Of a stretch of DNA of 14,957 nt, positions 7,223-13,694 are shown piece by piece (position 1 is the first letter of the stretch; every line of letters begins with the position of its first letter). Under the pieces are notes generated by a model that saw nothing but the letters and a program-made list of their open reading frames with translations, had not been told where the DNA came from and made no database searches. The DNA is from Rhodospirillum sp. UBA1311 (GTDB lineage Bacteria; Pseudomonadota; Alphaproteobacteria; Rhodospirillales; Rhodospirillaceae). The DNA lies in assembly GCA_002307145.1 (NCBI GenBank), contig DBTR01000040.1, positions 5,149 to 20,105 of the forward strand, in the 5' to 3' direction. The translations under genes and the position numbers were made by a program.

Positions 7223-8917
7223 TCAGGCGGCCCGGATCTTGGCGACGAAGCCGTCGACCACGGTACGGAGTTGGGTTGCCTGCCGGGACATTTGTTCGGA
7301 CGCGGCGAGCACCTCGCGGGCGGAGTTGCCGGTGCCCTGGGCGACCGCATCGACGGTCGCGATGCTGCGGGTGACTTCGTCGGTGCCGTTCGAAGCTTCC
7401 TGGACGTTGCGGGCGATTTCCTGGGTCGCCGCGCCTTGCTGTTCGATCGAGGCGGAGATCGTCGCCGAGATCGCGTCGAGGTCCTGGATCACCTGGTTGA
7501 TCGAGCCGATGGCGGTGACCGCGTTCTGGGTTTCCTTCTGCACCTTCGCGATCTGGGTGCCGATTTCCTCGGTGGCGCGGGCGGTCTGATGGGCGAGGTT
7601 TTTCACCTCTCCGGCGACCACGGCGAAGCCCTTGCCGGCTTCTCCGGCGCGTGCCGCCTCGATCGTAGCGTTGAGCGCGAGGAGGTTGGTGCGGTCGGCG
7701 ATATCGGTGATCAGGGTGACGACCTCGCCGATCTGCACCGCGGCGGCATTGAGGCCCTGGACCTTCTCGCGGGTTTCCTCGACCCGCTTCACCGCCTGGC
7801 GCGAAGCCTGGGACGACTGGGCGACCTGACGGGCGATTTCGGCGATCGCGGCGTAGAGCTCTTCCGAGGCGGCGGCGACCGCCTGGACGTTTTCCGAGGC
7901 CTGGGACGCGGCGCGGGCCACCACCGAGGTCTGCTCGGAGGTTTCGGCAACCGCGAGGGACACGGTATCGGCCGAGCTGCGCAGGGTCTGGGCCGAGTGG
8001 CTGACGCCGTCGACGATGCCGCGCATTTCGAGTTCGAGGGCGTCGGCGAGTTCGTGCAGAGTCTGGCGACGCGCCTGTTCGAGGGTTTCGTGGGTTTGGG
8101 CTTCGCGGGCCTGGGCGGTGACGAGGTTGGTCTTGAAGACTTCGAGGGCGCGGGCCATCGCGCCGACTTCATCCCTGCGTTCGGTGGCGGCAACGATGGT
8201 GTTGAGATGGCCTTCGGCGAGCGCGGTGGTGGTGCGGGTGAGAGCCTTGACCGGGACCGAAACCGCGCGAGTGATCACCAGGGTCAGCGCCGCGACGGCG
8301 GCAAGCGCAGCAAGGCCGAAGCCGCCGATCTCGATCCCCTTGTCGAGCACCATGCCGTCGATGCGGTCGATGTAGATGCCCGAGCCGACGATCATGTTCC
8401 AGTGCTTGGACGCAGCGACGTAGGAGAGCTTGGGAGCGGGCTTGTCCTTGCCCGGCAGCGGCCAGACGTAGTCGACGTAGCCGGTGCCCGAGGGGTTGTC
8501 GACCGCCTTACCGAATTCGACGAAGATCTTCTTGCCGTTGGCGTCGGTGGCGTTGGAAAGGTCGGTGTTGTCGAGCGCGGGCTTGATCGGGTGCATCAGC
8601 ATCTTGGCGGCGCGATCCTGCACCCAGAAGTAGCCGTCGGTGCCGTAACGCAGCGCGCCGAGGTCGGCCATCGCTTCGGCGCGGGCTTGCGCCTCGGTGA
8701 GCTCGCCTTTTTTCCAGAGGTTGGCGTTGCGGTCGATCGACGACAAGGCGATGTCCACCATGCTGTGGAGTTCGCCACGACGCTCGGCGATCAGGGTGGC
8801 GCGGTAGTCCCACAGGCTCTTGCCGATCGTCACGGCGAGACCGATGCAGCTTACGCCGAGGATCAGGACGAGTTTCCTCGCGATTGGCAGGTCGTTGAAA
8901 CGGGATCTCAGGGACAT
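7223..8917 (-). CDS. methyl-accepting chemotaxis protein with single-Cache periplasmic sensor
   Basis: Inner-membrane chemoreceptor that signals to CheA/CheW. 564 residues. TM1 is about 16-36. A periplasmic single-Cache (sCache_2-like) domain follows at about 37-190, with the typical YGTDGYFWVQD, MLMHPIKP and NMIVGSGIYID segments. TM2 is about 196-217 and HAMP about 217-270. The long cytoplasmic coiled coil has the highly conserved hairpin tip around 403-435 (DIADRTNLLALNATIEAARAG). There is no C-terminal CheR-tethering pentapeptide; the protein ends FVAKIRAA. The ATG at 8917 is preceded by GAGGAGA about 8 nt upstream. sCache_2 receptors often bind small carboxylates, but the ligand here is unknown. 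A small helical protein gene lies 70 bp upstream on the same strand. The 70-bp gap contains only a short GGGCG/CGCCC stem (8938-8951). Confidence 0.94.
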   Translation of the reverse strand: MSLRSRFNDLPIARKLVLILGVSCIGLAVTIGKSLWDYRATLIAERRGELHSMVDIALSSIDRNANLWKKGELTEAQARAEAMADLGALRYGTDGYFWVQDRAAKMLMHPIKPALDNTDLSNATDANGKKIFVEFGKAVDNPSGTGYVDYVWPLPGKDKPAPKLSYVAASKHWNMIVGSGIYIDRIDGMVLDKGIEIGGFGLAALAAVAALTLVITRAVSVPVKALTRTTTALAEGHLNTIVAATERRDEVGAMARALEVFKTNLVTAQAREAQTHETLEQARRQTLHELADALELEMRGIVDGVSHSAQTLRSSADTVSLAVAETSEQTSVVARAASQASENVQAVAAASEELYAAIAEIARQVAQSSQASRQAVKRVEETREKVQGLNAAAVQIGEVVTLITDIADRTNLLALNATIEAARAGEAGKGFAVVAGEVKNLAHQTARATEEIGTQIAKVQKETQNAVTAIGSINQVIQDLDAISATISASIEQQGAATQEIARNVQEASNGTDEVTRSIATVDAVAQGTGNSAREVLAASEQMSRQATQLRTVVDGFVAKIRAA

Positions 8918-8987
8918 TTTGCTCTCTCCTCGTCGTGGGGCGGTTTCGCCCGTCTTCTTGGCCCGATGCAGGACTGACAGGTGCGGA

Positions 8988-9461
8988 CTAATTTACTCGC
9001 CCCAAGGTAGCACCCTCAACGATTTCGTGTGCGGCGACGACAAGGTGCTCGAAGTTGTCGCCGCGCGCGGCGGAGGACTCGATAGCGGCGATCAGGACCG
9101 CAGTGCGGTCGGCGGTTTCGGCTACGGCGCGAGCCTCGCGGGCGCGCTGGTCGAGAACGTCGCCGGCGGCCTTGAGCTGCACGAGCGAGGCGTGGATCGC
9201 CTTGGTCGAGCGCTTCAGGCGTGCACCCTGGAAGGCGAGGCGGGCTTCGGCGACGCGGAGCTGGGCGCCGCTTTCGGCCATGCTGGCGAGAGCGTTGGCA
9301 ATCCGGGTGCTGCTGTTGGCCAAGCCCTGGGACGTTTTTCCAAGGTTGGCGTTGATCTCCGCGGCGCGAGCGCGGAGCGCCTGGGTGGCGCGGGCATCGG
9401 CGACCACGCCGTCGAGGGCGGTGGCGACCTGGGCGAACTGGGCGGTGAAGCGGTGCGACAT
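8988..9461 (-). CDS. small all-helical protein of unknown function upstream of the chemoreceptor
   Basis: 157 residues; I do not recognise the family. The composition is Ala-rich with regular charged spacing throughout, predicting long amphipathic helices or coiled coil from about residue 5 to 130. The C-terminus (ARGDNFEHLVVAAHEIVEG) is the only stretch with a different character. There is no signal peptide, membrane segment, Cys or Trp. It is very likely a real gene because AGGAGG lies 6 nt upstream of the ATG at 9461, an excellent ribosome-binding site. It precedes the chemoreceptor on the same strand by 70 bp, so it is probably in one operon. Its helical character loosely resembles the signalling coiled coil of chemoreceptors, but no hairpin-tip motif is present. 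It could be a soluble partner of the receptor, or a phasin-like or structural protein; neither is demonstrated. Confidence 0.72.
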   Translation of the reverse strand: MSHRFTAQFAQVATALDGVVADARATQALRARAAEINANLGKTSQGLANSSTRIANALASMAESGAQLRVAEARLAFQGARLKRSTKAIHASLVQLKAAGDVLDQRAREARAVAETADRTAVLIAAIESSAARGDNFEHLVVAAHEIVEGATLGRVN

Positions 9462-9480
9462 AGTGTCCTCCTGAGAAGCG

Positions 9481-9544
9481 TGGGTTTTATACCCAACCCC
9501 AACGCAAGCTTCGTGCCGACGTTCCGGAAGACGCGGAACGTCGG
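9481..9544 (-). promoter_or_regulatory. two inverted repeats in the leader of the small helical protein gene
   Basis: A perfect 11-bp inverted repeat (9516-9526 and 9534-9544, arms CCGACGTTCCG and CGGAACGTCGG, 7-nt loop) and a smaller TGGGT/ACCCA repeat (9481-9485 and 9491-9495) lie between the start codon at 9461 and the divergent riboswitch unit. They could be an operator or 5'-leader hairpins. Neither has a T-tract that would make it a terminator. Confidence 0.4.
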
Positions 9545-9646
9545 ACCAACAACCTGATTACAAACGGAAATTAGTTTCCCCTGTAGATCGGAGGGCACGG
9601 CATCGCGGCGCCGGTTTTGCGAGCCGGGGCCGGGCCGGCGCGGAAT

Positions 9647-9690
9647 GCTTTGCAAATTGCAGAGGCGTGCGCTCGGGTATTTTGCAAAGC
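9647..9690. repeat. paired TTTGCAAA palindromes, probable operator
   Basis: The palindrome TTTGCAAA occurs at 9649-9656 and 9681-9688, exactly 32 bp apart centre to centre (about three helical turns). The flanks make the pair a 10-bp inverted repeat, GCTTTGCAAA (9647-9656) and TTTGCAAAGC (9681-9690). The AT-rich boxes stand out in GC-rich DNA and end 4 bp before the putative -35 box of the riboswitch transcript. A GC-rich inverted repeat, GCGCCGG/CCGGCGC (9608-9614, 9635-9641), lies just upstream. Binding of a dimeric regulator is inference. Confidence 0.45.
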
Positions 9691-9693
9691 CGC

Positions 9694-9721
9694 TTGCGCG
9701 TGCGGCGCTGCGTGGTTAAAC
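9694..9721 (+). promoter_or_regulatory. putative promoter of the cobalamin riboswitch transcript
   Basis: TTGCGC (9694-9699), a 16-bp spacer and TTAAAC (9716-9721) lie directly upstream of the aptamer. Transcription would begin near 9728 and the aptamer begins at about 9734. The boxes are moderate matches, but position and local AT content fit. Confidence 0.45.
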
Positions 9722-9733
9722 TCTTTTTTATGT

Positions 9734-9888
9734 GGCGGTCCCCAATCAGGGGTCCAAAAGGGAAGTCGGTTAGATTCCGGCGCTGTTCCCGCAACTGTAA
9801 GCGGCGAGCCGAGATCCACGAACCACTGGGGGGCGACCCCTGGGAAGGAGGATCGAAGGCATTGACCCGCGAGTCAGGAGACCTGCCG
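9734..9888 (+). ncRNA. cobalamin (adenosylcobalamin-type) riboswitch aptamer
   Basis: All core landmarks of the cobalamin riboswitch are present in order. The P1 5' strand GGCGG (9734-9738) can pair with CTGCC (9883-9887). GGGAAGTCGGT follows at 9760-9770, then GATTCCGGCGCTG. The hallmark CCCGCAACTGTAAGCGG is at 9788-9804. The CCACTG...GGGAAGG element is at about 9823-9846. The B12 box GAGTCAGGAGACCTGCCG is at 9871-9888. Known members bind adenosyl- or methylcobalamin and switch off translation or transcription of B12 transport, synthesis or B12-independent isozyme genes. Here no such gene follows: the unit ends in a terminator at 10223, and the gene after that is on the opposite strand. Confidence 0.95.
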
Positions 9889-10187
9889 TCGCATGCGTCA
9901 TGTCCGTGGGTCGGGAGTTGCCCATGGCGCGGGACACCGTTTGTGACGCTGGTGTGTGTGGTCACGATTGCGGACGGTCCCGATGCGCGTTCCTTATCCC
10001 CGTATTGGATTCCCGTATACCCGCGAGATGCGCGGCGCGTTTGGCGTGCGCTGCGCTTCGTGTGCCTAGGTCAAGTGGTTCCCGGCGCGGGCGACCGCGA
10101 CGGAATTTTCCCCTGTCTTCCAGACGGCGGGGCCGAGGGATCGACAACAGTTCGGCCGTCGATTCTTCAGGCTTCAGCCAAACTCAA
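9889..10187 (+). other. non-coding or cryptic stretch between riboswitch and terminator
   Basis: No recognisable protein is encoded in any plus-strand frame. Directly after the aptamer, a nested stem-loop can form: GCGTCA/TGACGC (9895-9900, 9944-9949), TGTCC/GGACA (9901-9905, 9932-9936) and TGGG/CCCA (9907-9910, 9921-9924). A GGGAG Shine-Dalgarno-like sequence (9913-9917) sits in its loop and an ATG at 9924 in the stem, as expected of a translational expression platform. The frame from 9924 starts with a Cys-rich stretch (MARDTVCDAGVCGHDCGRSR) but runs on through the terminator to 10265 and becomes Arg/Ser-rich, so I do not call it a gene. Another possible tiny frame is 9983-10069 (28 codons, ending RCASCA). 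Base composition is less GC-rich than in the neighbouring genes. It may be a regulatory RNA, a peptide gene or decayed coding DNA. Confidence 0.5.
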
Positions 10188-10223
10188 CGGCGGCTTCCTT
10201 CACCAGGAGCCGCCGCTTTTTTT
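10188..10223 (+). terminator. strong intrinsic terminator ending the riboswitch transcript
   Basis: A 10-bp stem (10188-10197 with 10206-10215; arms CGGCGGCTTC and GGAGCCGCCG, one G-U pair) has an 8-nt loop and is followed by C and seven T residues (10217-10223). The T-tract lies on the plus-strand side, so it terminates the transcript that began upstream of the riboswitch. It stands 17 bp before the stop codon of the convergent amidotransferase gene. Confidence 0.88.
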
Positions 10224-10239
10224 GGGAAAACCGAGGAGA

Positions 10240-10959
10240 TCAGCGCAGCCCGACTGCGGCGCTGAAGGCGCGCCAGAAGCTGCGTGCGCCGTTGCTGAGT
10301 TCGGGCAGGGCCGCCTCGGTGGCGGCAGCGAATTCGGATGCGCCATCGGGTCCGAGCACGGCTTCGAGGGATTGGGCGTAGGCGGGCACGCAGCTCCACT
10401 CGGGCACGGTGTCGGGCGTGACCTCGACGTGATACTGGAAGCTGTAGGCGCGCTTCCCGACGCGCATCGCCTGGATCGGACATGCCGGATTGGCGGCCAG
10501 CACCACGGCATCGGCGGGGATCGCCTTGACCTCCGAGCCGTGCCACTGCAGGCAGACGATCGGCGAGGCGATCGCCCGCATCAGCGGATCGCTCGCGGCT
10601 TCCGGCGTGACGGTGACGGCAGTGAGGCCGACCTCCGGGGCCGACATCGGCCCGACCTCGCAATCGAGGGCGGCGGCAAGGAGCTGGTGGCCGAGGCAGA
10701 GGCCGAGGTAGGGCTTTTGCAGATCCCGCACCCATCTGCGAATGAAGGCCTTCTCGACCGTGAGCCACGGCAGGCGGGCGTCTTCCCAGACGTCCATCGG
10801 ACCCCCCATCACCATCAGGAGGTCGTAGGCGGCGGGATCGGGGGGCAATTCGCCTTCGTCCCACTCGACCGTATCCCAGGTTATGCCATCCTCTTCCATC
10901 ATCGCGCGGAAGGAGCCGGGATGTTCGACATTGATATGCTGGAAAACCAGAGCTCGCAT
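10240..10959 (-). CDS. class I glutamine amidotransferase (GuaA-type GATase domain, stand-alone)
   Basis: Stand-alone type 1 amidotransferase domain that would hydrolyse glutamine to supply ammonia or act on a gamma-glutamyl amide. 239 residues. The nucleophile elbow GLCLGHQ is at 86-92 with Cys88. His177 and Glu179 in FQYHVEV complete the triad. The oxyanion-region glycines are in MVMGGPMDV (49-57), and LQWHGSEV lies at 137-144. The start at 10959 gives MRALVFQH, the usual first beta strand. A GTG at 10983 would add eight residues (MARPRYYT). No synthase domain is attached, so it is not GMP synthase or anthranilate synthase. Related stand-alone members are poorly characterised. It is divergent from the BMP/nucleoside ABC operon, with 95 bp between starts, which hints at a nitrogen or purine link. 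Confidence 0.85.
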   Translation of the reverse strand: MRALVFQHINVEHPGSFRAMMEEDGITWDTVEWDEGELPPDPAAYDLLMVMGGPMDVWEDARLPWLTVEKAFIRRWVRDLQKPYLGLCLGHQLLAAALDCEVGPMSAPEVGLTAVTVTPEAASDPLMRAIASPIVCLQWHGSEVKAIPADAVVLAANPACPIQAMRVGKRAYSFQYHVEVTPDTVPEWSCVPAYAQSLEAVLGPDGASEFAAATEAALPELSNGARSFWRAFSAAVGLR

Positions 10960-11054
10960 GGTGTAATACCTGGGCCTTGCCACGACGGTTTCCGATCTTC
11001 CGACGAACCGCGCGGCCCGGCAACCGCAAACATCCGGACGCTGAAAGGACTTTC

Positions 11055-12608
11055 GTGACCGCTCCGCTCGCCGCCCCGCTTCCCGTGCCGCGCCTGGCGC
11101 TCAAGGGCATCACCAAGCGCTATCCCGGATGCCTCGCCAACGACGGCGTCGACCTCGCGGTGATGCCCGGCGAATGCCACGCGCTGCTGGGTGAAAATGG
11201 CGCGGGCAAGTCGACCCTGGTGAAGATCGTCTACGGCGTACTCCAGGCCGACGTCGGCGAGATCTTGTGGGAAGGCGAGCCGGTGCGGATCGACAGCCCG
11301 GCGGCGGCGCGGAAGCTCGGCATCGGCATGGTGTTCCAGCACTTCTCGCTGTTCGAGTCGATGACGGTGACCGAGAACGTCGCGCTCGGCACCGGCGATC
11401 CGTCGCCGCTGCCCGAATTGGGCGCGCGCATCGCCGAGGTGTCGCAGCGCTACGGCCTCGCCCTCGACCCGGACCGGCGAATTTCCGATCTTTCGGTCGG
11501 CGAGCGCCAGCGGGTCGAGATCGTCCGCTGCCTGCTCCAGGACCCCAAGCTCCTGATCATGGACGAACCGACCTCGGTGCTGACGCCGCAGGAAGCCGAA
11601 TCCCTGTTCGAGACCCTCCGCCGCCTCGTCGCCGAGGGCCGCAGCATTCTCTACATCAGCCACAAGCTCGCCGAGATTCGGGTGCTCTGCGAAGCCGCGA
11701 CGGTGCTGCGCGGCGGCCGCCTCGCCGGGCGCTGCGACCCGCGCGAGGAAACCGCCGCATCGCTGGCGCGCCTGATGATCGGCGCCGACTTCGCGCCGCC
11801 GGTGCGCGAGGCCCAGGAAATCGACCGCAGCGGCGCGGCGCGGCTCGCCGTCGAGCGGTTGTCGCTCGCACCCCTGGTGCCGTTCGCGACGCCGCTCTCC
11901 GACATCAGCTTCTCCGTGCGCGCGGGCGAAATCTTCGGCATCGCGGGCGTCGCGGGCAATGGCCAGGCGGAACTCCTCGGCACGCTCTCGGGCGAGACCC
12001 TGGTGGCGGTGCCGGACGCGGTGAAGATCGACGGCGAAGCGGTGGGCCACATGGGTCCGCGCCGCCGCCGCGAGCGTGGCATGGGCTTCGTGCCGGAGGA
12101 ACGCCTCGGGCGCGGTGCGGTGCCCGACATGTCGCTCGCCGACAACGCCCTGCTCTCGGCGCACCGTACCCCCGGCATGCTGAAGCGCGGCCTGATCCGT
12201 TTCTCCCGCACCCGCGCCTTTGCCGAGAAGGTGATTTCCACCTTCCACGTCGCGACCTCCGGGCCGCAGGCGGCGGCGCGCAGCCTCTCCGGCGGCAATC
12301 TGCAAAAGTTTATCGTCGGCCGCGAGATCCTCCAGAACCCGCGCCTTTTGATCGTCGCGCAGCCGACCTGGGGCGTCGACGCGGGCGCGGCGGCCTCGAT
12401 CCATCGCGACCTGATCACCCTGGCCGAAGGCGGCGCGGCGGTGCTGGTGGTCTCGCAAGACCTCGACGAACTCTTCGCGATCTGCGACCGCATCGCGGTG
12501 ATGTGCCACGGTCGCCTTTCCGAGGCGCAGGCGGTGCGCGCCACCGACGTCGAGCAGATCGGCATGCTGATGGGCGGCGTGTTCCACCTCAACGAAGGCG
12601 AGGGTTAA
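11055..12608 (+). CDS. BMP/nucleoside-type ABC transporter, tandem ATP-binding protein
   Basis: Double-ATPase subunit energising uptake, of the YufO/NupA-like class. 517 residues. The first domain has Walker A GENGAGKST (46-54), signature LSVGE (146-150), Walker B LIMDE ending at Glu171, and H-loop His203. The second domain is degenerate in the way this class usually is: GVAGNGQAE (298-306) in place of Walker A, LSGGN (411-415), and LLIVAQPTWGVD (431-442) with Gln where the catalytic Glu would be. Only the first site is therefore expected to hydrolyse ATP efficiently. The GTG at 11055 was chosen because AAAGGA (11044-11049) lies 5 nt upstream. An in-frame upstream extension to 10977 overlaps the divergent gene's start region. 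First gene of a four-gene operon, with 3 bp to the next start. Confidence 0.9.
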   Translation: MTAPLAAPLPVPRLALKGITKRYPGCLANDGVDLAVMPGECHALLGENGAGKSTLVKIVYGVLQADVGEILWEGEPVRIDSPAAARKLGIGMVFQHFSLFESMTVTENVALGTGDPSPLPELGARIAEVSQRYGLALDPDRRISDLSVGERQRVEIVRCLLQDPKLLIMDEPTSVLTPQEAESLFETLRRLVAEGRSILYISHKLAEIRVLCEAATVLRGGRLAGRCDPREETAASLARLMIGADFAPPVREAQEIDRSGAARLAVERLSLAPLVPFATPLSDISFSVRAGEIFGIAGVAGNGQAELLGTLSGETLVAVPDAVKIDGEAVGHMGPRRRRERGMGFVPEERLGRGAVPDMSLADNALLSAHRTPGMLKRGLIRFSRTRAFAEKVISTFHVATSGPQAAARSLSGGNLQKFIVGREILQNPRLLIVAQPTWGVDAGAAASIHRDLITLAEGGAAVLVVSQDLDELFAICDRIAVMCHGRLSEAQAVRATDVEQIGMLMGGVFHLNEGEG

Positions 12609-12611
12609 GCC

Positions 12612-13694
12612 ATGGCGCTCCGGCTGGAACTCCGACCCGAGGCGTCGCGCGCGATGCTGTTCGTCGCGCCGATGCTCGCGATCGCCCTGACCGTCGCGAC
12701 CGGCGGCTTGCTGTTCGCGGCCTTGGGCTTCTCGCCCCTGCCCGCGCTCAAGGTGTTCTTCCTCTCGCCGCTCGGCGATCTCTACGGCATCAGCGAATGG
12801 CTGCTGAAGGCGACTCCCTTGGCGATCATCGCAGTGGCGCTCGCGCTCGGCTTCCGCGGCAACGTCTGGAACATCGGCGCGGAAGGCCAGTTGATCATGG
12901 GCGCGGTGGCATCGGGCGGCGTCGCGCTTGCACTCTACGACGTCTCGGGCGCCTGGGTGCTACCGACGGTGCTGCTCGCGGGAATCGCAGGCGGCGCGCT
13001 CTATGCCGGAATTCCGGCCTTCCTGCGCATCCGTTTCCACGCCAACGAAATCCTCACCAGCCTGATGCTCAACTACGTCGCCACCCTTTTCCTCGCCTGG
13101 CTGGTGCACGGGCCGTGGCGCTCGCCGGAAGGCTACAACTTCCCCGAATCGCGGATGTTCACCGACAGCGCGTTGATGCCGATCCTGCTCGAAGGCACGC
13201 GGCTGCACGTCGGCGCGCTGCTCGCGCCATTGGTGGCGCTGGTCGCCTGGGTGATCCTGTCGCGCAGCTTCCTCGGCTTCCAGATCAAGGTGATCGGCAT
13301 GACTCCGGCGGCGGGCAGCTACGCCGGCTTCGGGCCGAAGCGGGTGATCGCCTTCACTTTGATGTTCGGCGGCGGCATGGCGGGCTTGGCTGGCGCGATG
13401 GAAGTCTGCGGCCCGATCGGCCAGCTCGTTCCCACCGTCTCGCCCGGCTACGGCTACACCGCGATCATCGCGGCGTTCCTTGGGCGACTGCATCCGTTCG
13501 GCATCCTGCTGGCGTCGCTGCTCCTCGCGCTCACCTACATCGGCGGCGACGCGGCACAGATCACGCTTGGCGTCCCATTGGCCGTCACCCAGGTATTCCA
13601 GGGGATGATCCTGTTCTTCCTCCTCGCCTGCGACGTGCTGATCCGTTATCGCGTGCGCTTCGCCGCCCGCCCCAGCCTCGGAGGCGCAGCATGA
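12612..13694 (+). CDS. BMP/nucleoside-type ABC transporter permease 1
   Basis: Inner-membrane permease of the BPD_transp_2 (branched-chain amino acid/ribose/nucleoside) family, corresponding to YufP/NupB-like subunits. 360 residues. Hydrophobic segments recur throughout, for example near 14-38, 66-80, 92-110 and 115-135. The family-typical segment GNVWNIGAEGQLIMGA lies at about 83-98, and AGFGPKRVIAF follows in the cytoplasmic loop region. The ATG at 12612 follows the ATPase stop by 3 bp, with GAGGG upstream. The last bases overlap the next gene in an ATGA arrangement. It forms the channel with permease 2. The substrate is inferred to be nucleosides or related purines. Confidence 0.9.
   Translation: MALRLELRPEASRAMLFVAPMLAIALTVATGGLLFAALGFSPLPALKVFFLSPLGDLYGISEWLLKATPLAIIAVALALGFRGNVWNIGAEGQLIMGAVASGGVALALYDVSGAWVLPTVLLAGIAGGALYAGIPAFLRIRFHANEILTSLMLNYVATLFLAWLVHGPWRSPEGYNFPESRMFTDSALMPILLEGTRLHVGALLAPLVALVAWVILSRSFLGFQIKVIGMTPAAGSYAGFGPKRVIAFTLMFGGGMAGLAGAMEVCGPIGQLVPTVSPGYGYTAIIAAFLGRLHPFGILLASLLLALTYIGGDAAQITLGVPLAVTQVFQGMILFFLLACDVLIRYRVRFAARPSLGGAA

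Noticed and set aside
7175..8977. A 600-codon plus-strand frame opposite the chemoreceptor
   Set aside because: The composition (Gly/Asp/Arg-rich, no domain) is that of an antisense shadow; the minus-strand chemoreceptor is unambiguous.
9924..10265. A Cys-rich 113-codon frame after the riboswitch with a plausible Shine-Dalgarno
   Set aside because: It reads through the terminator stem and T-tract into the opposite gene and turns into low-complexity Arg/Ser sequence, so it is not called a gene, although the start geometry is reported as a finding.
9667..11058. A 463-codon plus-strand frame covering riboswitch, terminator and amidotransferase region
   Set aside because: It crosses the aptamer and the intrinsic terminator and lies antisense to a clear amidotransferase gene; no protein family is visible in it.
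11055..12608. Degenerate second ATPase site as a possible inactivating mutation
   Set aside because: Loss of the canonical Walker A and of the catalytic Glu in the second domain is usual for this class of tandem ATPase, so it is not evidence of a pseudogene.
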